NCBI GenBank assembly: GCA_015680685.1
Contig: MNCI01023765.1
Span: 98,810 to 162,809, forward strand
DNA: 64,000 nt
Direction of reading: 5' to 3'
From: Gnetum montanum
Taxonomy: Eukaryota > Streptophyta > Gnetopsida > Gnetales > Gnetaceae
In this document: positions 21,461-34,241 of the stretch, in pieces
Numbering within the stretch: the first letter of the stretch is position 1
Layout of the letters: each line of letters opens with the position of its first letter
The notes under the pieces: model-generated
What the model saw: the letters and a program-made list of their open reading frames with translations, nothing else
Told to the model about the DNA's origin: nothing
Database searches by the model: none
Position numbers and translations under genes: made by a program

Positions 21461-22800
21461 AGTACCAAACATACTCCTGAGTGTTTAACTTGAAAAAGAA
21501 AATACAAGGTTGGAAACAAGGAGGAAATGAACCATTGGATGCTGACATGGGCCGATATTATGCACTGTTACATTGTTGTCCTAACCATGATTATTCGTAA
21601 ATGGATCAGCTCTGCCATCTCATGGATGGGCTTAGGCATCAAACAAGAAGAATCCTTGGATCTTATGCCCAAGGAAAACTATCCGAGCTTAGGTTCCATC
21701 AAATTCAAAGACTATTGGAGTAAGTTGCTAAGGAAGAAGATGAGCTATAGAAGAGAGAAACTGTAAAAGAGTATAACCAAGATACTTCCTTCCAAAAGAG
21801 GGGAGTAAGATTTTTTGAGGATGAAGAAGAGTCACCACTCAAAAAAATGGTGAATCGGAAAACTCTGCCTATCCAAAAGATGACATTATAATTTTTATCA
21901 AAGGTAGACCAAATGTGGGATTCCCTAGACAATAGATTTCAAAATGTTCTTAAAATAGTAGAGGAGTCTAGAGAGCAAGGTAGTGAGAAAGAAAAAAGAA
22001 AGAGGCTAAACATGCACGTAGCAAGGGTAAGGGCAAAGTTGTCATCATTGAAGAGGTTGTGGATTTAGAAATAGAAAATGATAGTGGATGTGAAATATGT
22101 TAATATGACCATCCTAAGGGATGTTGCCATATAATATCACATCTACAGGAGTTTAGGGTGTATGCACTCAACCCACAATTAAACAGAAGGCAAACACCCC
22201 AAAGGTTACCTTATCCTTAATGTAACCCAAGGAAGTTCCACCAACCCTTAACATATTATCCGAGTGGAACTCCACCACAATTGATTGAGCAATATCAATA
22301 GTGGCAACACCCACAATCATGGGGAATGCCACCACCAAGGCAATAGTATCCTTACTAGTAACCTAACCTATATGGATATTCCATGTAGTAGCCAATCTCC
22401 CCACATGACCCTACTAGTCCCTTCATTCCTCAACCTCACTACCAAGCTTGTGAGTATTATGGGACTCCCTCTTCTAGAGGTGATATCTCATAATCATATC
22501 ATCCTTCTCCTCCAGCCTCATCTCTTCCACCAATAGCTCCACTACCACCTGCTCCCACAATGCAAGGTGAAATCCCTACCCAACCACAACAACATAACCC
22601 CACGTGGGCTATTAACTCTCAACCTACTATTGGTTCCAACAACCACATGAAGAAAATACATGTCTTTAGGACCAATAGTCCAACCAAGCCCTTGCACTCA
22701 CAAGCGACTAATTCCTTAGATTCCTTAGTATCAATCAAAACTTCAGAGCCTCCTTCAACTCAACCACTGCACTCAATGCATATGATCATGTTAACACATG
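21461..22800 (+). pseudogene. gag: G2 gag pseudogene, 3' part
   Basis: Resumes the capsid region exactly at the AGTAC duplication. A Pro/Gln/Tyr-rich tail follows (22240-22600). The zinc-knuckle-like motif near 22090-22120 (tgt-gaa-ata-tgt) is followed by a stop. Codons at 22560-22814 encode the conserved segment upstream of protease (PTKPLHSQATNSLDSL). Confidence 0.72.
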
Positions 22801-22879
22801 TCATCACCGATTAGATCAATGCTAGACATTTTCTTAGGAAATTCTCTAATCCTAGGAGTCCTCTGATATACTTACAAAT

Positions 22880-23300
22880 TGCTAGAAATGCACTGTGCAA
22901 GACCCTTTTGGATTCAGGTTCTAGTGTCAACTTGATTTCTCAAGAAATGTACAAGGCTTGGAACCTACCTCCATTAAAAAAGAGCAACATCCATCTAGAG
23001 TTGGTCAACTAGTCCATCAATGTCCCATTGGGACTAGTGGAAGACATTGTTACCACTATTTGTGGGTGGTCATACCTAGCTGGCTTCCTAGTGATTTAGG
23101 TAAACAATGGTATGGGGGACTTCCCAATCATAATGGGAAAATCATGGCTAAGAACCATCAATGAAAACCCAAGAATCCGTGATCTTTCCCTAGAAATATC
23201 AAAGAAAAATATATTCAGAAAGATCGAGAAGAAGAAATTTCCATGCATTGCATATAGCGACATAGGGTGTAATTGCATGCAGAGGTCATGGTTTGTGTAA
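22880..23300 (+). pseudogene. G2 protease remnant
   Basis: LLDSGSSVNLISQEMYKAW around 22907-22965, then ICGWSYLAGFLVI near 23060 and GKSWLRTINENPRIRDLSL near 23140. In-frame stops at about 23008 and 23098. It aligns with G1 residue for residue and ends in the same conserved CIAYSDIGC segment. Confidence 0.75.
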
Positions 23301-23559
23301 ATTTTAACATTTCCTACATGTAATCAGTGTTCACAAGTGATCAACATACAAAGATTCATGTATGTAGTAGCCACACAATAGGAAGGCACCCAGTGGCTAA
23401 CAACTAATCAAGAAACTAGTTCGCTCATATGCATGGAACCAACTAAGGGTTTAACTTGTGCTTACATTGATAGCATAGATGCATTAGAGAAAGTCCACTA
23501 CCAACTTCCAAGTCTTAACCTTGAAAATGTTAACTAGGAAAAGTTGAAAATCTCTGACA

Positions 23560-24600
23560 AATTTAAGCAAGAGCCCCTCGAGCTAAAACCATTGCCCATC
23601 GATATGGAATACACGTTCCTTAAAACCAGAAAATCGGTAATTATCAAAGCTAAGCTTGCTCCTCAATAGAAAAAAGAACTATTAAAGGTAATAAATAAAT
23701 GGTTGAAAGCCTTCACTTGGTCATATACCGAATTAACTGGAATACATCCTAGGATATTCCAACATATAATTTACACTAATCCCTCCATGAAGCCTCGAAG
23801 ATAACAGTAGAGATGATTGAACAGTAAGCTGAAGCAAGTAGTTAAAGAAGAAATTGAACAACTTCTCAAGGTTAGGTTCATATACCCCATTGCTAATAGT
23901 GAATGGGTTAGCCTCTTAGTTATTGTGCCTAAATAGGGAGGCAAATGGAGGGTGTGCATAGACTTCAGGCTACTAAATATGGCAACATTCAAATATTACT
24001 TTCCATTACCATTTGTTGACCAAGTCTTAGACACCATCGCAGGGCATCACTACTATAATTTTCTAGATGGATATAGTAGCTATAATTAAATACAAATAGC
24101 CCTAGAAGACCAAGCTAAGGCTACATACACTAGTCCTTAGGGAACATTTGCATAAAAACAGATGTCGTTTGGCTTGTGCAGTGCCCCTGCAACATTTCAA
24201 CAACTAGTTCTAAGCATCTTCCAATAGCAGATAGGAAATGGTTTGGAGGTCTTTATGGATGACTTCTCCACTTATGGATCAAACTTTGATCAAGCTTTGG
24301 ACTAGTTGGAGCAAGTGTTAAAAAGATGTGTAGAAACCAATTTGAGGCTCAACTAGAAGAAAATTCATTTGATGGTCCAAGAAGGCGTAGCACTAGGGCA
24401 CAAAATTTCACACACAGGGATAGAGGTAGACCATAAGAAAATCAAAATTATCCAAGGAATTACCCATCAATCAGAAATTTTCAAAGATATTTAATCATTC
24501 CTTGGACATACTGGCTACTATAGGAGATTTATTGAGAACTTTTTAAAGGTTGCCAAACCATTGATGGAATTAACAAAAAAAGGCATACCTTTCAAATGGG
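23560..24600 (+). pseudogene. G2 reverse transcriptase remnant with FMDD box
   Basis: Contains GKWRVCIDFRLLN (about 23943), FLDGYS (about 24060) and, unlike G1, the catalytic EVFMDDFSTYG (about 24247-24280), followed by the thumb (ETNLRLN). Numerous stops (about 23934, 24087, 24138, 24302, 24352). Ends at the same deletion junction as G1, where RT thumb is joined to integrase core. Confidence 0.83.
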
Positions 24601-24619
24601 TAGAAGAAACTGCTATTAA

Positions 24620-25420
24620 GGATTGTACATCATTTGTAGCTACACAATTTGTTCAACAAAAAATAATAAATAGGTTTGGTGTGCCTCGTGCACTTATTTC
24701 AGATAATGGTGCCCACTTCACAGGAGCAAATTTTTAGAAATTAATGTAACACTTAGGGGTTGAGCATAAATTGACTACACCATACCACCCCCAAGAGAAT
24801 AGTCAAGCACAAGTCACCAATAGGGAGATTATGAAGATATTGATAAGAATTGTTAGAAAGTTTAGGTGAGACTAGAGCACTAAACTAAACAATGCTCTTT
24901 GGGCATACTACTCCACATAGAAACACCCTATAGGCTACTCTCCCTATGAGTTAGTGTATGGTAAATTACCAATGCTTCCCATTCAAACTGATCTTTGTAC
25001 ACTATCCACAACATGTGACCTCAACCTTGACCTTGATCTAGCACAGAAACAATGGTTAGTAACCCTTACCTTGCTAAATGAAAATCGACTAGTTGCCCTG
25101 TCATCTAACAAGTTTCACAAGGCATTCAATAAACAATGTCATGACCTAAGGATTAGGAAAGTTAAATATCAACAGGGAGATAAGGTTCTCTACTGGAATC
25201 CCACACATGTTCCACAATCTACTAAATTTCAAACATTGTGGAAAGGACATTATATTATTTATGAAACTTTTCATTCATGGGCCATGATAATATACAAACC
25301 TAAGAGCCCAGACAAGAAACTTTTGGTTAATGTGCAACAAACCAAACCTTTCCATGAGCTTACGATAGCCAGTACACATGCTACCTCTCTTGGTGGACAA
25401 CCTTGCTCACTATTTCAAAT
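24620..25420 (+). pseudogene. G2 partial integrase remnant
   Basis: Begins at FGVPRALISDNGAHF (about 24675), retains TTPYHPQ, but the third catalytic position reads Gln instead of Glu (SQAQ, about 24800). Stops at about 24736, 24748, 24868 and 24874; the last three match G1. The C-terminal part from 24954 is open (LPMLPIQTD to QTKPFHELTIAS), with the GPY motif changed to GHY. Confidence 0.78.
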
Positions 25421-27357
25421 CTCCTCCTTCCAACTTAGTTATGGGGAATATGGCCACCATTCTAGGCCCTCAGTTCTTTATATATATTTTTTACACATTT
25501 TTCATTTTACACATTCTTTCAAATTTTCTTTTTTTTTACACCATCATTCATGTTTTTACTGTTTCTTTGTTTGCTTGGTTTTCTTTTATTCATCATCTAA
25601 TAAGTGCTCTTGACGGTGGATTGAATTATATCATATTGATTACTAATGTTTGGTTTTTACCTTTGAATTATGATGATGATATTAAGGTATGGTTCTTTTG
25701 GTCAAACAGGCAATGAGTCCATGCCATCCACTCATCCATACAACTCTATGATCTCCTTTGGCTTGGAACTGTACAGTCCCCTTTTTCTATGTAAACTTGT
25801 TAATGAATTGGTGGCTGGGGATTTTTCAAACCAAGGAAAGACTCAAAGGATGAAAAGGGTGTAACTTCAAGGGGATTCAATGCATTTGTGCTGGCCATTC
25901 TCTTGGGTTCTTGGAGGCTTTTTCTTGGGTTTTCTATCATTCTAACAATGTTCAAAAATCAGGAAGCTGAGTAAATAAAAATAAGTCTTTGCATGGTGTG
26001 GTTCTCATGCAAAAAGAAAAGAAAAAAAAGAAAAGAGAAAAAAAAGTAAGAATTCAAGCACAACCCTTAGACATAATAAAGCAATATGGGCTACAAACAC
26101 TGGTTATGAAACTAGAAAGACATGTTACCCATGCCTGAAGGTTCCCTCTAACTAAGGCCCTTTCCTGCTTCCTACTTCTCCATCTCCCTCTCCTCGGATG
26201 GTGATGACTCTTTGTGGAAGCATTCTTGTTGCTTAAAGTGGATGAATTGGTCAAATCTGTTGATGTGAGGTCACTATATGTGGTTTTTTTGAGTCTACAT
26301 TTGGGATGAGTTCTACTCAGTCACATTAACCATATATTACACAAGGAGCTTTACATAACCTTGTTCTTGGGATTCCATTCCATTCTCTCCTCTCCATCTT
26401 TCTTCCCATTTTCCACCTCATTGTCAGTTTTATCATTAGTCCATTCTAGGTTGATGCATTTCTTTTCTTTGGTGAATTCTTATGGGTAATTTTTTAACTC
26501 TTGCTTCCAAATGACATTCCTAGAGCCTATGGACTCTTTGGTTTGTGGGTTTTTCAGGGCATAAAATGCATGAGCCTGCTTTGGGGAGGACCCACTGGCA
26601 TTTATTTTTGGTGTAATTGTTTTATTTTTCTTAAACATTTCCTATAATAAATAATTTCTTGTTTCATCCCCATCCATGACATCCATTTTATTGGTGTCAT
26701 CGTTTATATTTTTTCCCATCTTTCTTGTTCCTTATATTTTCCATCTTATAGCTATCGGAGGTTCACTCTTAGTCATGGGGGCCCTAGCACAAATTTTTCA
26801 ATTTTCTCCATTTTATTATTTTCCTAACCCCTACACCTTGGGTAGTCACCTATGATAAATATGCAAACCAATTTCTACCATAACCACAACTCAGCCAATG
26901 CGCTTCATATCGAGGCAAGGTATCAACTGCATTGTGGTTTATCTATCCTTGCTTATTTGTGACTGTGTTGTGTGTGCAGATGAAAATAATATAAAAAATG
27001 GACTAGGCTTGGAGGAAGCACTCAAGATGGACTAGAACTAGAGCATTTACGAAAGGATAAAGTCTAGTTGCATGACTATGGATAAACAACGAAAGGCACA
27101 ATCTTAGCATTGGTAGCAACATGCTTCATTTTCTTTCTCTCTCTTTCTCTACAAGCTGCCAAATAAAGTCTTGGATGTCATTTATGTATGAGTGTTCACC
27201 AAAAGGGTCATGAACACTAATGTTGTAATATACTTATTGATCCATTCACTAGGAACATTGAGTTTTCCATCCCATTCCACCATCAGTTTTCAATTAGTCA
27301 ATAATCCCATACCTTCCCAATATTTTGAAAGGAACTCAAGGATGAGTTTTCATTCAA
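25421..27357 (+). mobile_element. G2 3' non-coding region
   Basis: Counterpart of 10252-12220, alignable by eye along its length. No credible coding frame. Includes a purine-rich A/G tract at about 26010-26050. Confidence 0.7.
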
Positions 27358-27368
27358 TCATGGGGGTA
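27358..27368 (+). mobile_element. Polypurine tract of G2
   Basis: CATGGGGGTA directly before the start of LTR3; equivalent to 12221-12232 and, inverted, 15310-15318. Confidence 0.65.
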
Positions 27369-28293
27369 TGATGAGAGTAGTTACTCTAGTGGGTTATTCT
27401 AATAATTAGAGTGCCAATTTTTCTCTAAAATTAGAGTGGTAATTTTCTCTAAAATTAGAGTGGTAGTTTCTCTAAAATTAGAGTGGCAGTTTTTCTAATT
27501 ATTAGAGTAGTTGCTCCCAAGCCTATAAATATAGTGCCAAGGTGCAAAATTTGAAAGGAAGTCTTGGGAAGGAAGTCTTAGGAGAGAAGTCTTGGAAGGA
27601 AATATTTCAAGGGAAGTCTTTTAGGAGTCAAGTAGTGAAAATTTTGTAGTTAGACTATTTTCCAAGTGCCCACAGTAGGAGGTCTAAGTGTGGATGGATC
27701 ATTATTCAAGCATTGTGTACCTGAGCATATCTTATGTATGGAAATAATGATGAGCTCTTGGATTCATCCTTGCAGTACTTGAGATTTGTTTTCTTACTCA
27801 TTTCATTTATTTTATTTTCTTCTACATTTATTTTATTTTACTTTATGCACTTTACATTTCTATCATTAACACACACAATATGATCACTTCGAGCATGCGT
27901 GTAACACTTAGTAACCTAGTAACGATTAGTGTTTGGTAATCCTAGTAGTGTTGCGCTGGCTTAGGATGTGTACAGAAAGTGAGAACAAATACTGGTGTTA
28001 GGATTAGTTTAAAGCCTAGTTAATCAGTAGTTAAGTTAAATTAGTCACTTAGTTATCTCTCTCTCTTTTCCCTTATTAATAGTAGGACATAAAAACATAA
28101 AAGCTATAAAAATCATATCTCAAACTTACTTAACCATACAATCATGACATACAAGTTTGGGAAGACAAAGATCAACCAACCCGTCCTTGTTCCGCAAAGG
28201 TGCATAGGCATTTAGTCCTTGGAATTTGACCAAATCATGTGTGAAATGCTTGTATTTGTATGGTTGAGCATAGGGGTACTTCACCACTCATTA
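27369..28293 (+). mobile_element. LTR3 (3' LTR of G2)
   Basis: 925 bp from TGATGAG to a CTCATTA end (one change from CTCATCA). U3 carries about four 22-23-bp ATTAGAGTGG units, TATAAATA at 27524-27531, and a degraded polyadenylation motif (AATAAT near 27743). Directly followed by rDNA spacer sequence at 28294. Confidence 0.87.
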
Positions 28294-29883
28294 CTACAGT
28301 TGGTCCTGAGGATCTATTAGGCAAGCGATTGGCCAAAAGGATTCCTTTTACCTACAGTGGACCTCGAGGGTCTCTTTGGCCAATAGTTTGTCTCAAGGGT
28401 CTATTTTTCCAACCCATGCTCCATCGTACCATCTTGCACCCTTATAAATTTGGTCCTAAGGATCTGTTTGTCCAAACACTTGGTGTCGAGGTTCCATTTT
28501 GCCTATAGTCATCCTTGAGGGTTCGTTGGGCCAAGCCTTGGTCCCGAGGGTCCATGTGGCAAACACTTTGTTCTAAAGGTTTTTTGGGGTCAACCTTTGG
28601 TCTCGAGGGTTAGTTTGGGCAACATTCGGTCTCAAGGGTCCATTTCACATACCACTTGGTCCTAAGGGTCCCTTTTTCCACCATTTGGTTTGGAGGGTCT
28701 ATGTGGCCAACACTTTGTCCAAAGGGTCTATTTTTCTTGTAGTTGGTCCTAAGGGTCTGTTTTTCATACACTTGGTCCCAAGGGTCCATGTGGCCAACAC
28801 TTTGTCCTAAGGATCCATTTTTCCAATGGTTGGTCCTAGGGGTTCGTTTGGCCAACCCTCGATTCCAAGGGTCCATTTTCCCAACACTTGGTCCTAAGGG
28901 TCCATCTCGGAAATACTTAGTATTTCACCAGCACTTGATCTAGAGTGTCCATCTGGCCAACACTTGGTCCATTTGGGCAACACTTGGTCTTGAGGGTCTA
29001 TTGGACCAAGCATTGGTCATGAGGGACCATGGGGCCAACCAACACTTGGATGGTCCTGAAGATCTATTTTGCCTACAGTTGGTCCCAAGGCCTAGTTTTG
29101 CAAACTAGGCTCTACCATACTATCCTACACCCTTATAAATTTGGTCCCAAGGGTCCATTTTACCTACACTTGATGTTGAGGGTCCATTTTGGCCAACACT
29201 CAGCCCTAAGGATCCATTTGGCCAACACTTGGTCCATCCGTTAGGCCAACCCTTAGTCCCAAGGGGTCCATGTAGCCAACACAATGTTTGAAGGATCTAT
29301 TGAATCAACCCTTACTCTTGAGGGTTTTTTTGGCCAACATTTGATCCCAAGGGTCTATTTGGCCAACACTTTGGTTCCAAGGCTCTTTCTGGCCAATCCT
29401 TGGTCCCAAGGGTCTGTCTAGGTAACAATTGGTCCCAAGGGTCCATTTCTCCAACCCAAGCTCTACCATACCATCCTGCACCCTTATAAATATGGTCCCG
29501 AGGGCCTATTTTCCCAAAATTTGATGTCAAGGGTTCGTTGGGCCAACCCTTGGTCCTGAGGGTCCATCAGGCCAACCCTTAGTTCTGAGGGTCTCTGTTC
29601 ATGCGAACAGTTAATCCCGAGGATCCATTTGGCCAACACCTAGCCCTGAGGATTTATGTGGCCAACCATTGGAACACCGAGGATCTATTTTGTGAATCCA
29701 AGCTCTGCCATACCCATCCTACACCCTTATAAATTTGGTCTTGAGGGTTTGTCAGGTCAACCCTTTAGTTCCTGTGGGTGCATTTGTCCTACAGTTGGTC
29801 CATAGGATTAATTTGGCCAACACTTGGTCCTGAGGGTCCATTGAGTCAACCCTTTGGCTCTAAAGGGTCTTTTTTTAACCAAT
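28294..29883. repeat. 29-bp IGS array, unit A, right part
   Basis: Resumes the array interrupted at 4919. Its first bases, CTACAGTTGGTCCTGAGGATC, correspond to about 50099 in unit B, which shows where the retroelements landed. Includes copies of the CCTTATAAATTTGG box near 28439, 29131, 29482 and 29727. Confidence 0.85.
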
Positions 29884-30347
29884 ACTCAAGAGCTTCATTG
29901 AGTTGGTTGTAGTTAAAAGCAGGAACCTCATGCTCATCAAGAGTGTTTTGCATGCAAACAATATTCATCAGTTGTGGTCTCCAGTTGGTGTAACCTCAAA
30001 GGCAGGTGATGTTCCCTACTAATGACACGAATGAAAAAAGTTCCCATAGGCGTGAGGTTCTTGATTTCAAAATTAAAAATATATTTAGATTCCAAGGCTA
30101 CCACCCAAGATTTCACCCTAAAGAAGGGAACTATGTATACATGTGTATGTGTGTGTGTGTGTGTGTGTGTACACATGTAATATATATGCCTGGGAAGGGG
30201 GAGACACCCATATCTCATAACAAATGCATGACTCCTATTCATCAACCCCCATAAGATGATGATTTTGGTGGATGGAATGCAACCAACCATCTACGGAGCA
30301 AAAGAAAAAGAAGGCCTAAAGAAGAGGAATAAGGGGATACAATGATC
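29884..30347 (-). other. Region just downstream of 25S (3' external spacer), unit A
   Basis: Non-repetitive stretch between 25S and the 29-bp array, conserved with 51591-52068. A (GT)n tract at 30142-30170 lies at the equivalent place in both units. No gene is seen. Confidence 0.7.
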
Positions 30348-31458
30348 ATGAATCTTGATGTTAAAAGGCAAAATCTTGATGGATCATGGTAGCAAGGCCA
30401 CTCTACAACTTACAATATCCCATCATGTATTTAATTCATCTATAAAGGATTCTTCTCACCAACCACCTGAAATGAAACTACAAGGCCCCTAGTACCCCAC
30501 CATGCAGGAAAGACTAGGGGGTACCATTGACACATGCCAATGAGAGAAATGAAGCCATCCCTACCATAGGTCATGTAGCAACCAACAAGGAAAGAGGCAT
30601 CTGCTCTAGCATAGATTCTGACTTAGAGGTGTTCAGTCATAATTTGACACATGGTAACTTGCATCACTAGGTTTTCAACCAAAAACAATGATCAATTATG
30701 TGAATCAATGGTTCCTCTCATACTAAGTTGAATTACTATCGCGATGCACATCATCAATAGGATAAAACTAACCTATCTCATCATGTTCTAAACCCAATTC
30801 ACATTCCCTATTTGTGGGTGAACAATCCAACACTTGGTGAATTCTACTTCACAATGATAGGAAGAGCTAACATCGAAGGATCAAAAATAAACGTCACTAT
30901 GAATCCTTTGCTTCCACAAGCCAATTATCATTGTGGTAACTTTTCTAACACCTCTAGCTTCAAATTTTGAAGATCTAAAGGATCGATAGGCCACACTTTC
31001 ATGATTTGTATTTGTACTAAATTAAAATCAAATGATCTTTTACCCTTTTGTTCCCCACGATATTTCTATTATTTTTAAGCTCATCTTAGAACACTTGCAT
31101 TATCTTTTAATAGATGTGGTGCCCCAGCCAAAATCTACACCTGGCCCTATCTTTCGCCCGGATCAACTCACCAAGGTGAATCTTGGGTCCAAAAGCAAGG
31201 CTCATGCCCCATTCCTAACCAATGGAGCAAGTAGAATAATGTTAAAAGTAGTGTTATTTCACTTGTTCCATGAGCTACTCCCACTTATTCTACACCTCTT
31301 AAGTTATTTCACAAAGTTAGGCTAAAGTCAAGCTCAACAGGGTCTTCTTTCACTACTAATTCTGCCAAGCCCATTCCCTTAGCTATGTTTCTCTAGATAG
31401 TAGGTAGGGATAGTGGGAATCTTGTTAATAAATTCATGCATGTCACTAATTAGATGAA

Positions 31459-31497
<39 letters not shown>

Positions 31498-33782
31498 ACC
31501 ATTTACCCATGCTTGGTTGAATTTCCTCACTTTGACATTCAAAGCACTGAGTAGAAATCACATTGCGTTAGCATCCACAGGGACCATTGCAATGCTTTGT
31601 TTTAATTGAATAGTTAGATTCCCCTTGTCTAAGCCTATTCTAAGCTAGTTGTTCATTGCCTAGTAAAATCCCTCCCCCATGGATGGGGAGGGCACTTTGT
31701 GTCTATCGCTCGACTAGCATGTGAGGGTCCACCATCACCACAGAAGTGGCTTAGGCAAGCCCTTGATAGCCTGCAAGTTTGGGGCACAGATCCCTAGGCC
31801 CAACCCTCAAACCCAATCCTTTTCCTAAAGTTACAAATCCATTTTTCTGACTTCCCTTACCTACATTATTCTATGAACTAGAAGTTGTTCACCTTGGAAA
31901 CCTAATGTGATTATGAGTACAACTATGCATGAACAATACTCGAGTCTCCAAATTTTTAGGGACTACCAAGGGTGCACCAAACATTGTAGGATGTGCAGTG
32001 CTTTTCTAGCCACTAGACCCTACCTCTAGTTAAGCCAATTTCAAGGTGTTTAGGCTATTGAAAAGAAAATATAACTCTTCCTAGGGCCCTCATCGGCATC
32101 TTTAGATTCCCTAACATTTTCTTCCACCACCATGTCCCGATTTAGGAATGTTAACTCGATTCCCTTTCAAGATCTCATGTGAAGTGCACCCATTAAAAGG
32201 GGCTCCCCCATCTCTTAGGATCAACTAACCCATGTCTAAGTGCTATTCACATGGAATCTTTCTCCATGTCGGTCTTCAAAGTTCTCATTTTAATATTTGC
32301 TACTACCACCAAGATCTGCACCGGGGGCTGCTCCACCCAGGCTCACACCCTAGGCTTCGCAATGACCATTGTGCCCTCCTACTTATCAGGGATTAGCACT
32401 TGTCCCAATGGCAGAGCGTAGATCACGCACTTAAGTGCCATCCATTTTTGGGACTAGGCGATTAGGCAGGTGAGTTGTTAACACTCCTTAGCAAATTTTA
32501 ACTTCCATGACCACCGTCCTGCTATCTTAATCAATCAATATCCTTTGTGGGTTCTAGGTTAGCATGTAGTTAGGCACCATAGATTGACTTTTGGTTCAGC
32601 CCACATCACCAATTCTACTTACCAAAAATGGCCCTCTTGGAGCTCTTGATTCATTGACATGGCTCACCGAAGCAACCGCACCATCTTACCTATTTAAAGT
32701 TTGAGAATAGGTTGAGGGTGTTGTGCCCCCGATGCCTCTAATCATTTTATTTACCTAATAAAACTTGAGAACATGAAATCTAGCTATCCTAAGGGATACT
32801 TTAGAGGGAACCAACTACTATATGGTTTAATTAGTCTTTCACCCCTATACCCAAGTTAGATGAACAATTTGCACATCAGTATCGCTATGGGCCTCCACCA
32901 AAGTCTCCTCTAGCTTTGCCCTACTTAGGCTTAGTTCACCATCTTTCGAGTCCCAATAGGCATGCTCTCACTTGAACCCTTCTCAAAAAGATTAAGGTTA
33001 GTGGATGGTACTCTGCGCCTACATAGGGATCCCACCTTTCAGCTTCCTTGCACCGTGCAGGTTTCTAAACTTGATGACTTGCATGCATGTTAGACTCCTT
33101 AGTCTATGTTTCAAGATGGGTTGAATGGAAAACCCATAGAATCCATGTCCTAAACATGTAGGCACTTAAGGACCTAAACCTTAAAGGGGTGCATACTTGG
33201 ACCCTTGACCATTGCAGTAGCAGCACACTTGTAGCTAGCTACACACACTTATGCCATGACACCAATCCATGTGGACTTGCCTCCTAGACTGAGCAGTGGA
33301 CCAAAGCATACATGCTTTGCTCAAGGTTTGGCTGGGAAGCAAGGTTGGCCTCCATATGCTTCCCTCTCAATAATTTCAAGTGTTTTTTAACTCTCTTTTC
33401 AAATTCTGTTTCATCTTTCCCTCATGGTACTTGTTCGCTATCGGTCTCTTGTGTGTATTTAGCCTTGGATGGAATTTACCACCCTCTTAGGGCTGCATTC
33501 CCAAACAACTTGACTTATCGATAGCACCCCATGATGCAGTAGGGTCCAAGCTCTAAGGGGCTATCACCCTCTCCAATGCCTCAATCCAAGGGACTTAGGC
33601 TCATTGCACTATAGGAGACACTTATGTAGACTACAATATGGGTAGCGACCACTACCAAATTTTCATGATGGGCTATTTTTGGTTTGTTCACCATAACTAG
33701 GGGAATCCTCATAATTTTCTCTTCCTCTATTTAGTTATATGTTTAAACTTGGTGGTTACCCTCAGCCGAACTAGGGTCACTG
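30348..33782 (-). rRNA. 25S rRNA, copy A (degenerate, probable pseudogene)
   Basis: Antisense to plant 25S over about 3,435 bp, close to the usual 3.4 kb. Recognised landmarks on the plus strand: GGTAGCAAGGCCACTCT near the 3' end (30391), GGGTGAACAATCCAACACTT (30822), AAAGGATCGATAGGCCACAC (30976), GAGAGTCATAGTTACTCCC (31482), TTTGTGGGTTCTAGGTTAGC (32543), CCTATTTAAAGTTTGAGAAT (32688) and CTTGTTCGCTATCGGTCTC (33430). The sarcin-ricin loop (30711-30724) has one change, a CpG-to-TpG on the rRNA strand. Overall AT-shifted, with many C-to-T/G-to-A differences, so probably not a functional gene. It would be the large-subunit RNA of the 60S ribosome. Confidence 0.92.
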
Positions 33783-34080
33783 TGAAGAGGAAGCATCACC
33801 CCTCCTATGTGCAATGCAAAGGAGGAACATTGACCTCCAAAACCATTGGTCGCATGATCCTGCATCACACTGAAGGAGAAGGGCAAGGAGGGGGCCAACG
33901 TATCTCATGCATTCTTAGCATAGGAAACATAGATACTACCACCACCATCCATTGCTTCATTCAAGGAGAAGTGAGAAACATGAATGATAGTAACTTTTAA
34001 CCAACTGTACCTTGGGAGACATGGACAACCACATCCACTACCCCCTCACATGGGGTGAAGAGGATGCACCATAGGATCTT
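33783..34080 (-). other. ITS2, copy A
   Basis: About 298 bp between the 25S start and the 5.8S end, equal in length to ITS2 of copy B (55419-55716). An apparent frame at 33749-34000 is not coding. Confidence 0.85.
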
Positions 34081-34241
34081 CATGACACCCAAGTAGATGT
34101 GCCCTCAACCTAGGCCTCAAGCATAACTTGTGTTCAAAGATTCAATGATTCATAGGATTCTAAAATTCACACAAAGTATCGCATTTCACTATGTTCTTCA
34201 TCAAAAAGAGAACTGAGATATCCATTGTTGAGAGTCGTGGT
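34081..34241 (-). rRNA. 5.8S rRNA, copy A (degenerate)
   Basis: Antisense of plant 5.8S, about 161 bp. Landmarks: ATGACACCCAAGTAGATGTG (3' end), CAAAGATTCAATGATTCA, AAAGTATCGCATTTCACTA and GAGATATCCATTGTTGAGAG (plus strand). Several normally invariant positions are changed, mostly transitions. Located between ITS2 and ITS1 as expected. Confidence 0.92.

Larger units (their letters stand above)
4920..28293. mobile_element. Nest of Athila-like Ty3/gypsy retrotransposons in the IGS
   Basis: Composite insertion of about 23.4 kb flanked on both sides by the 29-bp rDNA spacer array. The order is LTR1, internal G1, LTR2, internal G2, LTR3, all on the plus strand, with a separate antisense element (AS) inside the gag of G2. 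LTR2 serves both as the 3' LTR of G1 and the 5' LTR of G2. Lineage evidence is a tRNA-Asp-type primer site, an RT with the FLDGYSGYNQI motif and an FMDDF catalytic box, and a long non-coding stretch between integrase and 3' LTR. All coding regions are broken. No target duplication is identifiable because the target is itself repetitive and LTR1 lacks its first bases. Confidence 0.85.
12233..28293 (+). mobile_element. Element G2 (LTR2 to LTR3), interrupted by AS
   Basis: LTR2, primer site, gag, protease, partial pol, long 3' region, polypurine tract, LTR3. Without the 7-kb antisense insertion it would be about 9 kb. RNase H and the N-terminal half of integrase are missing at the same junction as in G1. 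All frames contain stops. Confidence 0.85.
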
